Assembly: GCA_030690365.1 (NCBI GenBank)
Contig: JAUYGX010000033.1
Span: 20,932-84,931 of the forward strand
Direction: 5' to 3'
Origin: Bacteroidales bacterium
Lineage (GTDB): Bacteria > Bacteroidota > Bacteroidia > Bacteroidales > F082
Length of the DNA: 64,000 nucleotides
Under the pieces are notes generated by a model. The model was not told where the DNA came from and did no database searches. It saw only the letters and a program-made list of their open reading frames with translations. Below are positions 40,101 to 48,365 of the stretch, piece after piece. The translations under genes and the position numbers were made by a program. Each line of letters opens with the position of its first letter. Positions within the stretch are counted from its first letter, which is position 1.

Positions 40101-40187
40101 ATGAAGAATGGCAGTGGAAATTGGAGTGTGAATAATAAGGAAATGATAATATTACTGGGGATTACAATTACGTTGTGGCACATTTGA
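40101..40187 (+). CDS. Possible 28-residue hydrophobic peptide
   Basis: The frame begins MKNGSGNWSVNNKE and ends with a hydrophobic MIILLGITITLWHI. Its TGA is followed immediately by the ATG of the metallopeptidase-like gene, so it could be a leader or a small membrane partner, or the tail of a decayed gene, since the frame stays open upstream to 40050. Confidence 0.25.
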   Translation: MKNGSGNWSVNNKEMIILLGITITLWHI

Positions 40188-40901
40188 ATGAAAATCGCAA
40201 TTGACATTAAATCTGTCTTAATTCTAACGGTTGCTTTTATCCTTTTTACAGCAATTGGTACAGTAAGCCACGAATATGGACACATAATTGTAGCCGAATC
40301 GGTAGGCTATAAGACGACCCTTCATTATAGAAGTATGAATTATGATAGTGGTGAACTGAATGATAAACATTTAGAGATTTACAATCACAACAGAACAGAA
40401 ATTGAAAACGGAACCGATTTTAAAAAAAAATCTGAATACGAAAGTGGAGTTGAAAAATTAAAGTTTGATGGATTTTTAGTGACTATTGGTGGTCCTTTTC
40501 AAACAACGTTTACAGGTGTAGCAGGATTACTGATATTACTATTTCGCAGAAAGAAAATTGGAGAATACGGTTTAAATCTACTTGATTGGCTAGCAGTCTT
40601 TCTCTCATTATTTTGGTTACGAGAATTCTTTAATCTTGTGATGTCAGTAGTTAGTGAAATAATATTTCCAAACGGAAGCTATTTTGGTGGCGATGAGCAA
40701 AATATATCTTACTATTTAAATTTATGGGAAGGAACGATTTCAATCATTTTAGGGATAGCGGGCCTGGCAATTTCATTATTTGTAATTTTTAAAATTGTAC
40801 CAAACCGACTCAGATTGACATTTATATTGAGCGGATTATTGGGTGGCATAATTGGATTTATTTTATGGATGAATATTTTGGGTCCAATAGTATTACCATA
40901 A
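40188..40901 (+). CDS. M50-like membrane metallopeptidase family protein
   Basis: The 237-residue protein has about five transmembrane segments (roughly 7-24, 90-112, 120-155, 170-195 and 205-230). The zinc-binding motif HEYGH is at residues 28-32 in SHEYGHIIVAESVGY, within or next to the first helix. The region FLVTIGGPFQTTFTGVAGLLILLF matches a pattern I associate with M50-type proteins of Bacteroidota. Site-2-protease-like enzymes cleave membrane proteins; the substrate is unknown. The gene is noticeably more AT-rich than its neighbours, suggesting acquisition by transfer. A TGTGGCAC motif occurs inverted on its two sides (about 40175-40182 and 40915-40922). Confidence 0.65.
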   Translation: MKIAIDIKSVLILTVAFILFTAIGTVSHEYGHIIVAESVGYKTTLHYRSMNYDSGELNDKHLEIYNHNRTEIENGTDFKKKSEYESGVEKLKFDGFLVTIGGPFQTTFTGVAGLLILLFRRKKIGEYGLNLLDWLAVFLSLFWLREFFNLVMSVVSEIIFPNGSYFGGDEQNISYYLNLWEGTISIILGIAGLAISLFVIFKIVPNRLRLTFILSGLLGGIIGFILWMNILGPIVLP

Positions 40902-41103
40902 TGAAAATAAAAAACGTGCCACATTGTATAAGGGTAATGCAGGCGAAAGTGCTAAATTTAAACGAATTAAATATTAACAAACATATCGGCAAACTGAAAG
41001 TGAAGATCTTCTAATCCTCAATATGCTTATACAAGACAAGTCAGCAAAAATGTCAAGTGCATATAACGAAAAATAGGTGTCTTGCGAAAAAATCCAGACT
41101 GAA

Positions 41104-41343
41104 ATGGGACATTTAACTATTAGCAACAAAATGCTGGACAAATATTTCGGTTTTCTTATAAATCTGGATAATAACTCTAAGAAACGACTGATTATTAGAC
41201 TTACTGAATCAATTGAAACAGAAAGGAAAGTAAATACTGACTTGAGTTTACTTTTTGGATCCTGGGCTGACGATCGAGACTCAGACGAAATTATCAAAGA
41301 AATCAAGGATTCCAGGGTTGATAATCGAAATCTTGCTGAATAA
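41104..41343 (+). CDS. Orphan VapB-like antitoxin
   Basis: The 79-residue protein begins MGHLTISNKMLDKYFGF and ends LLFGSWADDRDSDEIIKEIKDSR followed by VDNRNLAE. The DDRxxDEII...SR...NR ending is the pattern of antitoxins that precede PIN-domain (VapC) toxins in Bacteroidota. No toxin follows: the 180 bases downstream have no PIN-like frame, and the last residues are slightly shorter than usual. A GTG start at 41077 would add nine residues and is less likely. The gene is AT-rich, in the same island as the HExxH protein. It is probably the surviving half of a toxin-antitoxin pair. Confidence 0.6.
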   Translation: MGHLTISNKMLDKYFGFLINLDNNSKKRLIIRLTESIETERKVNTDLSLLFGSWADDRDSDEIIKEIKDSRVDNRNLAE

Positions 41344-41367
41344 GAACATTTTAGTTCCACTTGTCTT

Positions 41368-41425
41368 CCGGTTTACCTACCGATTTACCTGCCGAAGGCA
41401 TGGAGGTACGGAGGTAGGAAGCATG
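41368..41425. repeat. Dispersed palindromic intergenic repeat, second copy
   Basis: ACTTGTCTTCC followed by TTACCTACC, CCTGCCGAAGGCATGGAGG and TACGGAGGTAGG resembles the reverse complement of 24724-24783. It lies right after the orphan antitoxin, where a toxin gene would be expected. Confidence 0.45.
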
Positions 41426-41532
41426 AAATAAAAATCACCGTGGGAAGAAAGAGTTGCCTTTTTAAATCCGCTTGCTACAATCCCATCTTGCCAATTATGT
41501 CTTTAACAGGTGAGTCTCAAATACTTTTTCCT

Positions 41533-42657
41533 TTATGGAACCGGTGTCGTCTCCACAGGTCTGCTGACATACAAATTATGTCCCGACACATTGTAATCGG
41601 TGAGATGTCCTGAGCTGTTGTATGTTTTTTCCACATTGGTCTCGCTTCCGGTAATGGTGTTGAAAACCAGTATGCTGCGATCGATCACCCGGATGTAACC
41701 CGGATCGTCGCGTTGCAGTTGTCTGTTAATTTCATCTTCCCTGGAGCCACTCAACCGTTCTTTAAGTTTGTTCACCTGGTTGCCGACAATTCTTGAAAAC
41801 AGGCTTTTGCGCTCGGGCCTAACTTCTCCGGCATCAGCCAACAACATCGTTTGAGGTTCGAAATCAGGGGTGCTTAGTTTTCCATAATCGTAAATATCAA
41901 CCAACACGGTGGTGAGGGGCTTTTGGGGCAGACTGGTCATGGCCAAAGGCTGGTTTTCGATGGCAACCACTCTTCTGACAGGAGGTCTAGCGTTGGCTGC
42001 CGGTTTCGGCGCAGGAACATTTTCTTTAACCGGGGGTTGTTTTTTCTGTGGAACGATTAATTCAGAAGAACTGCTTTTGTTTGGAATCACCCTGGTGGTG
42101 CGATAAGTGTATGACTGAAGCAAAATCTCGTTGCCTTCCGGTACGGGTTGATTTCTGAAAAAGAATGAAATTGCCAGCAGAATAGTGAGTCCCGCTGCTA
42201 CCGATGACACCAGGGTAAAGGGGATCACTTTTCTCTTTTTCAAAGAATTTTTATCAGGGAATAAAATTTTTGTGTCTGGTTCAAGACGGAGTTTCTGATG
42301 CAGTTCGAACTCCTTGTGCAACATCGGGTTGACCGATAAAAACTGATTCAGGTGTTCGGTTTCTATATTATTCAGGTCCTTTTCAGCGGAAGCGATAAAA
42401 AAAGTTTCATAGTTGGTTTCATCAATGCCGGCAACCTTTATGACGGGTGTTTTCTTCAACTCTTGTTTAAAGTCGGCTACAATGGTAAGGGGTTCGAGGG
42501 TAGCCAGTTCGAGTCCGTCGAATTCGTCTTTCAGTTCAGGATGCTGATTGAGAAAAGCAAGCAAAGCGGTTTCTTCAGCCTTCGAAAGCTGCCCATCGAG
42601 GTAGTCGATTACGAAAATTTCGTAATTCTGTAAATCGATAAGTGGTTGCTTTTTCAT
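41533..42657 (-). CDS. Transmembrane anti-sigma factor-like protein
   Basis: The 374-residue protein begins two bases after the ECF sigma gene stop, which is the main reason for the call. The N-terminal cytoplasmic part contains two similar blocks: NYEIFVIDYLDGQLSKAEE...FLNQHPELKDEFDG (residues 12-48) and NYETFFIASAEKDLNNIET...FLSVNPMLHKEFELH (about 82-120). This suggests a duplicated sigma-binding segment. One transmembrane helix lies near residues 146-167 (IPFTLVSSVAAGLTILLAISFFF). The periplasmic C-terminal half is Pro/Lys-rich without a recognised domain. It would hold the sigma factor at the membrane until a signal releases it. Confidence 0.7.
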   Translation of the reverse strand: MKKQPLIDLQNYEIFVIDYLDGQLSKAEETALLAFLNQHPELKDEFDGLELATLEPLTIVADFKQELKKTPVIKVAGIDETNYETFFIASAEKDLNNIETEHLNQFLSVNPMLHKEFELHQKLRLEPDTKILFPDKNSLKKRKVIPFTLVSSVAAGLTILLAISFFFRNQPVPEGNEILLQSYTYRTTRVIPNKSSSSELIVPQKKQPPVKENVPAPKPAANARPPVRRVVAIENQPLAMTSLPQKPLTTVLVDIYDYGKLSTPDFEPQTMLLADAGEVRPERKSLFSRIVGNQVNKLKERLSGSREDEINRQLQRDDPGYIRVIDRSILVFNTITGSETNVEKTYNSSGHLTDYNVSGHNLYVSRPVETTPVP

Positions 42658-42659
42658 GA

Positions 42660-43145
42660 CTAAAGTACGGTTTCGGTACTGATTAAATATTGTTTCAAAC
42701 TCAAACGTGCACGGTAGATATACACTTTTACCTGAGCTTCGTTCAATCCGGTTATTTCTCCAATTTCCTCATAGCTGTAACCCTCGTAATCGCGCAGTAG
42801 CACTACTGTGCGCTGGATTTCTGAAAGCCTTGATAAAGCCAGGTCCAGCACTTCTTTCAGGTCGCTGTAGCCATGGTTTACCGGTTCGCTTTTATGCTCA
42901 TGGCCTTCCATGCGTGTCATCCGGCTGTTTTTGCGAAAACTGTCGATCATGGTATGGTAGGCTGTGGTAAACAGGTATGATTTTCCTTTTTCCACCTGTA
43001 CCTCATTCCGCCTGATCCACAACTTCATAAACGACTCCTGCACCAGATCGCGCGCGGCTTCGGCATCACCCGTGTTTTTCAGCAGGAACCGGAAAACTCC
43101 GTCGCTGTGTTCATCTACGCAGTTGTTATATTCACTGACAGTCAT
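42660..43145 (-). CDS. ECF RNA polymerase sigma factor
   Basis: The 161-residue protein has region 2 at about 10-75, with DAEAARDLVQESFMKLW and SYLFTTAYHTMIDSFRK. Region 4 lies at about 100-155, with LSEIQRTVVLLRDYEGYSYEEIGEITGLNEAQVKVYIYRAR, a helix-turn-helix that contacts the -35 element. It is of the short ECF type common in Bacteroidota. It is paired with the anti-sigma-like gene directly downstream; the target genes are unknown. Confidence 0.92.
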   Translation of the reverse strand: MTVSEYNNCVDEHSDGVFRFLLKNTGDAEAARDLVQESFMKLWIRRNEVQVEKGKSYLFTTAYHTMIDSFRKNSRMTRMEGHEHKSEPVNHGYSDLKEVLDLALSRLSEIQRTVVLLRDYEGYSYEEIGEITGLNEAQVKVYIYRARLSLKQYLISTETVL

Positions 43146-43246
43146 GCGCTAAAAGTAAAAAACTTCCATATCAACTGTGACGATCAAGGGTGAAAAATGT
43201 TACAGAGAGAGGTGAAATAATTTTTATTGTTTTATAAATCGCCTTT

Positions 43247-44404
43247 TCATTCGGTCATGTCCCTGATTTTCGTTTCCAGTTCACTTAATGAGACCACATC
43301 AATCCCCGGTTTCATTGGCCAGCCTTTTTTTATTGGGGCTGCCACGAATGAGAGTGTAGGATCAATATCCTGGTAGGCATAAAAGTTGCCTTTTGAAAGT
43401 TTAGGGGCCACTGAGGCTTTGCATTCGATCGTAAATACCAGTTCTTTTATTTTCATCACAAAATCTACCTCTGCGCCATTGCTTGTTCTATAAAAATAAA
43501 ATGAAGCTTCAGGAAATAGTTCTTTCATGTTTGATAAAACAATTTGTTCCCAGATGCTGCCAAATGAAGGATGACCGGCCATTTCCTCAAAATTCCGCAA
43601 TCCCAGTAGGGTAGTGGTAATTCCGGAATCTGTAATATAAATTTTAGGTGCTTTTACCAGACGTTTCCCCAGATTCGAAAAATAAGGAGGTATTACGTCA
43701 ACCATAAAAGTGCTTTCCAGTAAATCGATGTAATTTTTTACCGTGATGGCAGAGACGCCCAAAGATTTAGCCAATTTGGAGTAATCAACTGTTTGACCGT
43801 TTAAATGAGCCAACATCTGCCACAGTCGGCGCATGGTTGCCGGAGTAACCCCCCTCCATTGCAGCAAATCGCGTTCTAAAAAAGTAGAAATAAAGTTGTT
43901 GCGCCACTCATAAGATATTTCACTATCTAGTGCCAATGCACTTCTGGGGAACCCCCCCTGAGCAAAATATTTCTCAAGGGAATTAAAATCTTTCATCTCA
44001 TCCCATAAAAATGGTGTCAACTTTTTGTAGGTAATTCTCCCTGCCAACGATTCTGAACTCTGTTGCAGAAGTTCTCGGGAAGCTGACCCTAAGATTAAAA
44101 AAGACCCATTCGCATTCCATTCATCTGAAAGACTTCTGATCACTGGAAATAATTCAGGTTTGCGTTGAATTTCATCTAAACAAATCAGTTTCCCTTTTTG
44201 AGTAGTAAAAAACCATTCAGGGTCATCCAATTTTTGTAAATCAGAAGGGCGTTCCAAATCGAGGTATATACTGTTTTTGTTGCCTTCGATTAAATGTTTA
44301 ACTAATGTTGATTTTCCGCTTTGGCGTGGACCGATCAATGCGACAACAGGATTGTTTTTTAGCGCTTTTAAAATAGTTGCTTCTATTTTTCGGTGGATAT
44401 ACAT
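43247..44404 (-). CDS. AAA ATPase with DUF4143 domain
   Basis: The protein has 385 residues from the ATG at 44404 (MYIHRKIEATILKAL); a longer reading from 44512 crosses the promoter box and was rejected. The P-loop GPRQSGKST is at residues 25-33, Walker B KLICLDEIQRKPEL near 90 and sensor SFLILGSASRELLQ near 125. A DUF4143 C-terminal domain (about 200-320) contains VTPATMRRLWQMLAHLNGQTVD and a nuclease-like pattern, NGAEVDFVMKIKELVFTIECKAS. These ATPases are widespread and of unknown function, often in mobile or defence-rich regions. The gene stands alone between the sigma operon and lepA. Confidence 0.85.
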   Translation of the reverse strand: MYIHRKIEATILKALKNNPVVALIGPRQSGKSTLVKHLIEGNKNSIYLDLERPSDLQKLDDPEWFFTTQKGKLICLDEIQRKPELFPVIRSLSDEWNANGSFLILGSASRELLQQSSESLAGRITYKKLTPFLWDEMKDFNSLEKYFAQGGFPRSALALDSEISYEWRNNFISTFLERDLLQWRGVTPATMRRLWQMLAHLNGQTVDYSKLAKSLGVSAITVKNYIDLLESTFMVDVIPPYFSNLGKRLVKAPKIYITDSGITTTLLGLRNFEEMAGHPSFGSIWEQIVLSNMKELFPEASFYFYRTSNGAEVDFVMKIKELVFTIECKASVAPKLSKGNFYAYQDIDPTLSFVAAPIKKGWPMKPGIDVVSLSELETKIRDMTE

Positions 44405-44422
44405 GGGTATACAAATTATCAT

Positions 44423-44459
44423 CCATGCAAATGTATAATTTAAATTTGGATTTGCATGG
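44423..44459 (-). promoter_or_regulatory. Inverted repeat over the promoter of the AAA/DUF4143 gene
   Basis: CCATGCAAAT (44423-44432) and ATTTGCATGG (44450-44459) are perfect 10-base inverted copies with a 17-base spacer. The -7 box TACATTTG of the minus-strand gene (44428-44435) overlaps the proximal arm, so a repressor bound here could block transcription. Confidence 0.5.
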
Positions 44460-44562
44460 TTAATAGTAATTATGTTTGACTCTGTAAAGAATTTTTCAAA
44501 CAAATAAGTCAAACAGTATAATTATGCTACCAAATAATATCCATGTATTATTATCGGTAATA

Positions 44563-44597
44563 ATCCATACAACCCGTGTCACCCGTGTTCTAAAAAA
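44563..44597 (-). repeat. ACACGGGTG repeat directly after the lepA stop
   Basis: On the minus strand, TAGAACACGGGTGACACGGG follows the lepA stop codon within a few bases. It is a degenerate copy of the array at 24504-24711 and has the same position and orientation relative to the gene end. Confidence 0.65.
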
Positions 44598-44598
44598 C

Positions 44599-46389
44599 CT
44601 AATCGTTCAGCTTAAGCACCACCAAAAACGCCTGTTGAGGAACTTCCACATTGCCTACCTGGCGCATGCGCTTTTTTCCTTTTTTCTGCTTTTCAAGCAG
44701 TTTCCGCTTCCGCGTGATGTCGCCACCATAACATTTGGCCGTAACATCCTTGCGCACTGCTTTGATGGTTTCGCGGGCGATGATTTTTGCTCCGATGGCC
44801 GCCTGGATGGCAATATCAAACTGTTGACGTGGAATAAGGTCTTTCAACTTGATGCAGATTCTCCGGCCAAAATCATAGGCATTATCCACATGAATCAAGG
44901 CAGACAAAGCATCTACAGGCTCCGAATTTAACAGGATGTCCAGTTTTACCAGTTGAGCAGGTTTATAGCCCGTAACATGATAGTCGAATGAAGCATATCC
45001 CTTGGAGATGCTCTTTAGTTTGTCGTAAAAATCGAACACAATCTCTCCCAACGGCATATCCACAGTCAGTTCTATCCGGCTGGTGGTCAGATAGGTCTGG
45101 CTTTTTAACTCGCCACGTTTGTCGAGGCAAAGCTTAATGATGGGGCCAATATAATCGGTCCGGGTAATGATCTGGGCCCTGATATAGGGTTCTTCGATGT
45201 GGTCGATGTATTTTTGTTCGGGCAACCCGGAGGGGTTGTGAACTTCAACTATTTCTTTTTTGTTGGTGATGACCCGGTACGACACGTTGGGCATGGTGGT
45301 AATCACATTCATGTCGAACTCGCGTTCGAGGCGTTCCTGAATGATTTCCATGTGGAGCAACCCCAGAAATCCACAACGGAAGCCAAAACCCAACGCCAGC
45401 GACGACTCCGGTTCAAAGGTCAGCGAAGCATCGTTCAACTGCAATTTTTCCATCGAAGAACGGAGTTCCTCATATTCTTCGTTGTCGATGGGATAAATGC
45501 CCGCAAAAACCATGGGTTTCACATTCTCGAAACCATCAATGGCCACCTTACACGGACGTTCTACGTGGGTGATGGTATCGCCTACTTTTACTTCTTTCGA
45601 TGTTTTTATTCCCGATATAATGTATCCAACATCCCCGGTTCGCAGTATATCGCGTGCTTCGGGTTTAAGCCGCAGTACTCCAATTTCGTTGGCCTCGTAC
45701 TTTTTGCCCGTATTCACAAATTTTACCTGGTCGCCTTTGCGGATTTCACCGCTGAAGATCCTGAAATAAGCAATAATACCTCTGAAAGAGTTGAAAACAG
45801 AGTCAAAAATCAAGGCTTGCAAGGGTGCGTCTTCTTCTCCTTTGGGTGAGGGAATCCGTGTGACGATGGCTTCCAGAATTTTATCAACGCCATATCCTGT
45901 CTTGCCACTTGCTTCGATAATATCTTCATAATCGCAGCCAATCAGGTCAACAATCTGATCCTTAACTTCGTCGGGCATGGCATTTTCCATGTCCATTTTA
46001 TTCAACACAGGAATAATTTCGAGGTCGTTTTCGATGGCCAGGTACAGGTTCGAAATGGTTTGTGCCTGAATGCCCTGGGTAGCATCAATTACCAGCAAAG
46101 CCCCTTCGCAGGCAGCAATCGATCGGGATACTTCATAGGAAAAATCCACATGGCCGGGAGTGTCTATCAGGTTAAAAACATAGTGTTGTCCGTCTTGTTG
46201 GTAATCCATCTGAATGGCATGGCTCTTAATGGTGATACCGCGTTCGCGTTCGATATCCATGTCGTCGAGCACCTGTGCCTGCTGATCACGACCCATCACA
46301 GTGCCGGTTAGTTCCAATAGTCTGTCGGCTAACGTACTCTTGCCGTGGTCGATATGGGCAATGATGCAAAAATTCCTGATCTCTTTCAT
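44599..46389 (-). CDS. lepA: Elongation factor 4 (LepA)
   Basis: The 596-residue protein has the normal length for the family. The GTPase domain has G1 [15 protein letters not shown] (residues 10-24), the switch region [12 protein letters not shown]3 [10 protein letters not shown] and G4 NKMDM. Domains II, III and V follow, and the LepA-specific C-terminal domain carries [15 protein letters not shown] and [36 protein letters not shown]. LepA acts on stalled or mis-translocated ribosomes at the membrane or in the cytoplasm. The promoter box is only five bases from the ATG, so the mRNA may be nearly leaderless. Confidence 0.97.
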   Translation of the reverse strand: MKEIRNFCIIAHIDHGKSTLADRLLELTGTVMGRDQQAQVLDDMDIERERGITIKSHAIQMDYQQDGQHYVFNLIDTPGHVDFSYEVSRSIAACEGALLVIDATQGIQAQTISNLYLAIENDLEIIPVLNKMDMENAMPDEVKDQIVDLIGCDYEDIIEASGKTGYGVDKILEAIVTRIPSPKGEEDAPLQALIFDSVFNSFRGIIAYFRIFSGEIRKGDQVKFVNTGKKYEANEIGVLRLKPEARDILRTGDVGYIISGIKTSKEVKVGDTITHVERPCKVAIDGFENVKPMVFAGIYPIDNEEYEELRSSMEKLQLNDASLTFEPESSLALGFGFRCGFLGLLHMEIIQERLEREFDMNVITTMPNVSYRVITNKKEIVEVHNPSGLPEQKYIDHIEEPYIRAQIITRTDYIGPIIKLCLDKRGELKSQTYLTTSRIELTVDMPLGEIVFDFYDKLKSISKGYASFDYHVTGYKPAQLVKLDILLNSEPVDALSALIHVDNAYDFGRRICIKLKDLIPRQQFDIAIQAAIGAKIIARETIKAVRKDVTAKCYGGDITRKRKLLEKQKKGKKRMRQVGNVEVPQQAFLVVLKLND

Positions 46390-46394
46390 GGCGG

Positions 46395-46402
46395 CAAAAA
46401 TA
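46395..46402 (-). promoter_or_regulatory. -7 promoter box next to the lepA start
   Basis: The minus strand reads TATTTTTG followed by CCGCC and the lepA ATG. It matches TAnnTTTG exactly; the spacing implies a very short or absent leader. Confidence 0.45.
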
Positions 46403-46608
46403 CGATTTTAACTGATAGCATTGGCAGTTTGAATTTGCTCATCCAAAAGAAAAATGTTGGGGTTGACCCATCTATCCGACAATGTGTTACCTTTGTTATT
46501 CATCATTTGATTCTGAGGTTCTCTCCTTTGGCAATTCGGCATGCCTGTTTCACCGAATAAAACCCTCCGTTCACCGAAATGTTATTTACCAGGTGTATAT
46601 TGCACCCT

Positions 46609-46616
46609 ACATTTGC
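46609..46616 (+). promoter_or_regulatory. -7 promoter box of the PspC gene
   Basis: TACATTTG matches TAnnTTTG, 47 bases before the ATG at 46664. A TTTA at 46585-46588 lies 20 bases upstream, at the expected -33 distance, with three of four bases correct. Confidence 0.5.
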
Positions 46617-46663
46617 CTCTGAAATCAAATCATTATCCGAAATAATTATTCAATCATAAAAAA

Positions 46664-47143
46664 ATGGAAACTTCAAAAAGACTTTATCGCTCCACTACCA
46701 ACAAGGTGTTTGGTGGAGTTGCAGCCGGGCTGGCTGATTATTTTCTCATCGATCCTGTATTGGTCAGGGTTTTGTTTGTACTGGTAGCTTTTTTTGGCGG
46801 TGGCGGTGTGTTGATTTATGTTGTTCTCTGGATTGCGGTACCAAAACAAGTACCCGATCTCAGGGATATGTACCGTCATGCTTCCACCCGCTATAAAAGC
46901 ACCGAAGAAGCTGAAGTGGTTTCGGATGAGCCGCTAAAACCAATCGTGGTAAAAAAACAATCGAATAGCGGTCTTGTTTTTGGTGTTGTTCTGATATTTA
47001 TTGGAATGATCATTCTTGCCGATCGGCTGTTTCCCTGGTATCAGGTCTACAACTTGTGGCCTCTGATCCTGGTATTCCTGGGTGTTATCATTATTAAACC
47101 TGAATTGTTTAAAACCTCTAAAAACCAAAACAATGAAATTTAG
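46664..47143 (+). CDS. PspC-domain membrane protein
   Basis: The 159-residue protein has a PspC domain at residues 5-65 (KRLYRSTTNKVFGGVAAGLADYF...LVRVLFVLVAFFGGGGVLIYVVLWIAVP), named after the phage-shock protein that senses envelope stress. The C-terminal third has two more helices, GLVFGVVLIFIGMIILADRLF and LWPLILVFLGVIII, resembling LiaI/LiaF-type membrane domains. The next gene begins inside its last four codons, so both are probably translated together. Its likely role is in sensing or buffering envelope stress. Confidence 0.85.
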   Translation: METSKRLYRSTTNKVFGGVAAGLADYFLIDPVLVRVLFVLVAFFGGGGVLIYVVLWIAVPKQVPDLRDMYRHASTRYKSTEEAEVVSDEPLKPIVVKKQSNSGLVFGVVLIFIGMIILADRLFPWYQVYNLWPLILVFLGVIIIKPELFKTSKNQNNEI

Positions 47144-48029
47144 AAATATTTTTTGGGGAATCATCCTGATTTTCTTCGGGATGTTGTTTACACTTGAAAA
47201 CCTCCATGTGCTCGACTTCGACTGGTACAATATGTGGCGTTTATGGCCTGTAATCATTATCCTGTGGGGAATTTCGATTCTGCCCGTTAAGGACGTGATT
47301 AAAATTGGATTGATTTTAATTGTTTTGACCGGAAGCATATACTATATGCTGAACGACAATGTCCGGTGGCGTTTTGAAGAAGACAATTATACCGAAATGA
47401 AATCTCATGCCATCAACCAGGAATTTGGTGTTCCTTACGGCGATTCCATTAGGTTTGCCTCGCTGGATATGGAGATGGCGGCCGGAAAATTCACCCTGTT
47501 TCAAACCAGCGATCAACTGCTGGATTTCAACAAAACCGGTTCTCTGGTCAGGTATAAATACATCGTAAAACAAGAAGATACCAACACCCAGGTGCGCATT
47601 ATGATGGAGGATGGGGTGCGTCTTAGTTCAAAACAACACAACCGAGTCGATCTGCAATTAAATGCCAACCCGGTATGGGACATGGATTTTGAAGTGGGTG
47701 CTGCTGATGTAAACCTCGATTTAACTCCGTTTCGGGTGAAATCGTTTGCCATTGAAGGTGGTGCTGCTGCCATAAAGATTAAACTGGGAGAATTATATCC
47801 TGAAACCTATCTGGATATCGAAGCGGGTGCTTCCAACATTGAACTCAGAATACCTGAATCGACAGGATGTGAGTTGAAAATCAGTACTGTACTGTCGGGC
47901 AGAAGCATTTCCGGATTTGAACGCGTGAAGCACGGTTTGTACCGTACTGATAATTTTGATGAAGCAACCAATAAAATTTACATGGAGGTGAATGCGGCCG
48001 TATCGAGCTATTCAATAGTCAGATATTAG
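47133..48029 (+). CDS. LiaF-like envelope-stress membrane protein
   Basis: The protein has 298 residues from the ATG at 47133, which overlaps the PspC stop by 11 bases; a longer reading from 47082 lies inside the PspC gene and is unlikely. Three N-terminal helices include FWGIILIFFGMLFTLENL and LWPVIIILWGISIL, the latter echoing the end of the PspC protein. A C-terminal beta-solenoid (toast-rack) domain follows from about residue 95, with repeated short strands (FEVGAADVNLDLTPFRVKSF, DIEAGASNIELRIPE). This resembles LiaF/DUF2154 proteins that inhibit stress signalling in Firmicutes. The mechanism in this phylum is inferred. Confidence 0.8.
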   Translation: MKFRNIFWGIILIFFGMLFTLENLHVLDFDWYNMWRLWPVIIILWGISILPVKDVIKIGLILIVLTGSIYYMLNDNVRWRFEEDNYTEMKSHAINQEFGVPYGDSIRFASLDMEMAAGKFTLFQTSDQLLDFNKTGSLVRYKYIVKQEDTNTQVRIMMEDGVRLSSKQHNRVDLQLNANPVWDMDFEVGAADVNLDLTPFRVKSFAIEGGAAAIKIKLGELYPETYLDIEAGASNIELRIPESTGCELKISTVLSGRSISGFERVKHGLYRTDNFDEATNKIYMEVNAAVSSYSIVRY

Positions 48030-48082
48030 ACTTTCAATCATGTCAGGTTTCAAATCCTGACAGAATTGAAAAAAGTTGCAAG

Positions 48083-48116
48083 AGGTGTTTTCAGTCAGGC
48101 TGGAAGCACCTTTTTT
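48083..48116 (+). terminator. Rho-independent terminator after the PspC/LiaF pair
   Basis: AGGTGTTTTC (48083-48092) pairs with GGAAGCACCT (48102-48111), including two G-T pairs, followed by six T. A further small hairpin, TGTCAGG with CCTGACA, precedes it at about 48041-48062. Confidence 0.7.
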
Positions 48117-48365
48117 GTGAAATAATTGGTCTCTTGGTTTTAGCGTCTGTTTTAACTGGTTTAAAAGGGGAAAATTAAATTTAGTATGTCGGATGCCTTA
48201 TCATATCCGATGCACATTTCCGGTGCTTTTTTTAGCCGGGGTTTTAAACGATAGGATAAAGTACACTTTCTGTCATGAAAACCATTAAATCTGTCAAAAA
48301 AAAGGGGCTGGCATTACACTTTTTGGTTACTTTGCGCGTTTCTTTGCTAAATGTAATATGCGGTT
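48117..48365 (+). other. Leader region of the TonB-dependent transporter gene
   Basis: This 249-base stretch has no gene. A hairpin TCGGAT...ATCCGA lies near 48189-48210, and close to the start is GTTACTTTGCGCG, an imperfect -7 box. No regulatory RNA was recognised. Confidence 0.4.

Larger units (their letters stand above)
39791..40187 (+). other. Intergenic region with possible terminator, promoter and micro-frame
   Basis: An inverted repeat, TTCAGGTAAAC (39947-39957) with GTTTGCCTGAA (39994-40004), is followed by a T-run and may end the cupin transcript. TACCTTTG at 40014 is a promoter candidate, and a 28-codon frame at 40101-40187 abuts the next gene. Confidence 0.4.

Noticed and set aside
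40172..40930. Integron cassette with attC sites around the HExxH gene
   Set aside because: The flanking TGTGGCAC motifs are inverted but lack the GTTRRRY and RYYYAAC core sites, and no integrase is present.
45199..45849. 216-residue frame opposite lepA
   Set aside because: It lies antisense inside the highly conserved lepA gene and looks like a mirror of its codon bias.
48189..48210. REP-like hairpin TCGGAT...ATCCGA
   Set aside because: The stem is only six base pairs, single in this window and without a related copy.
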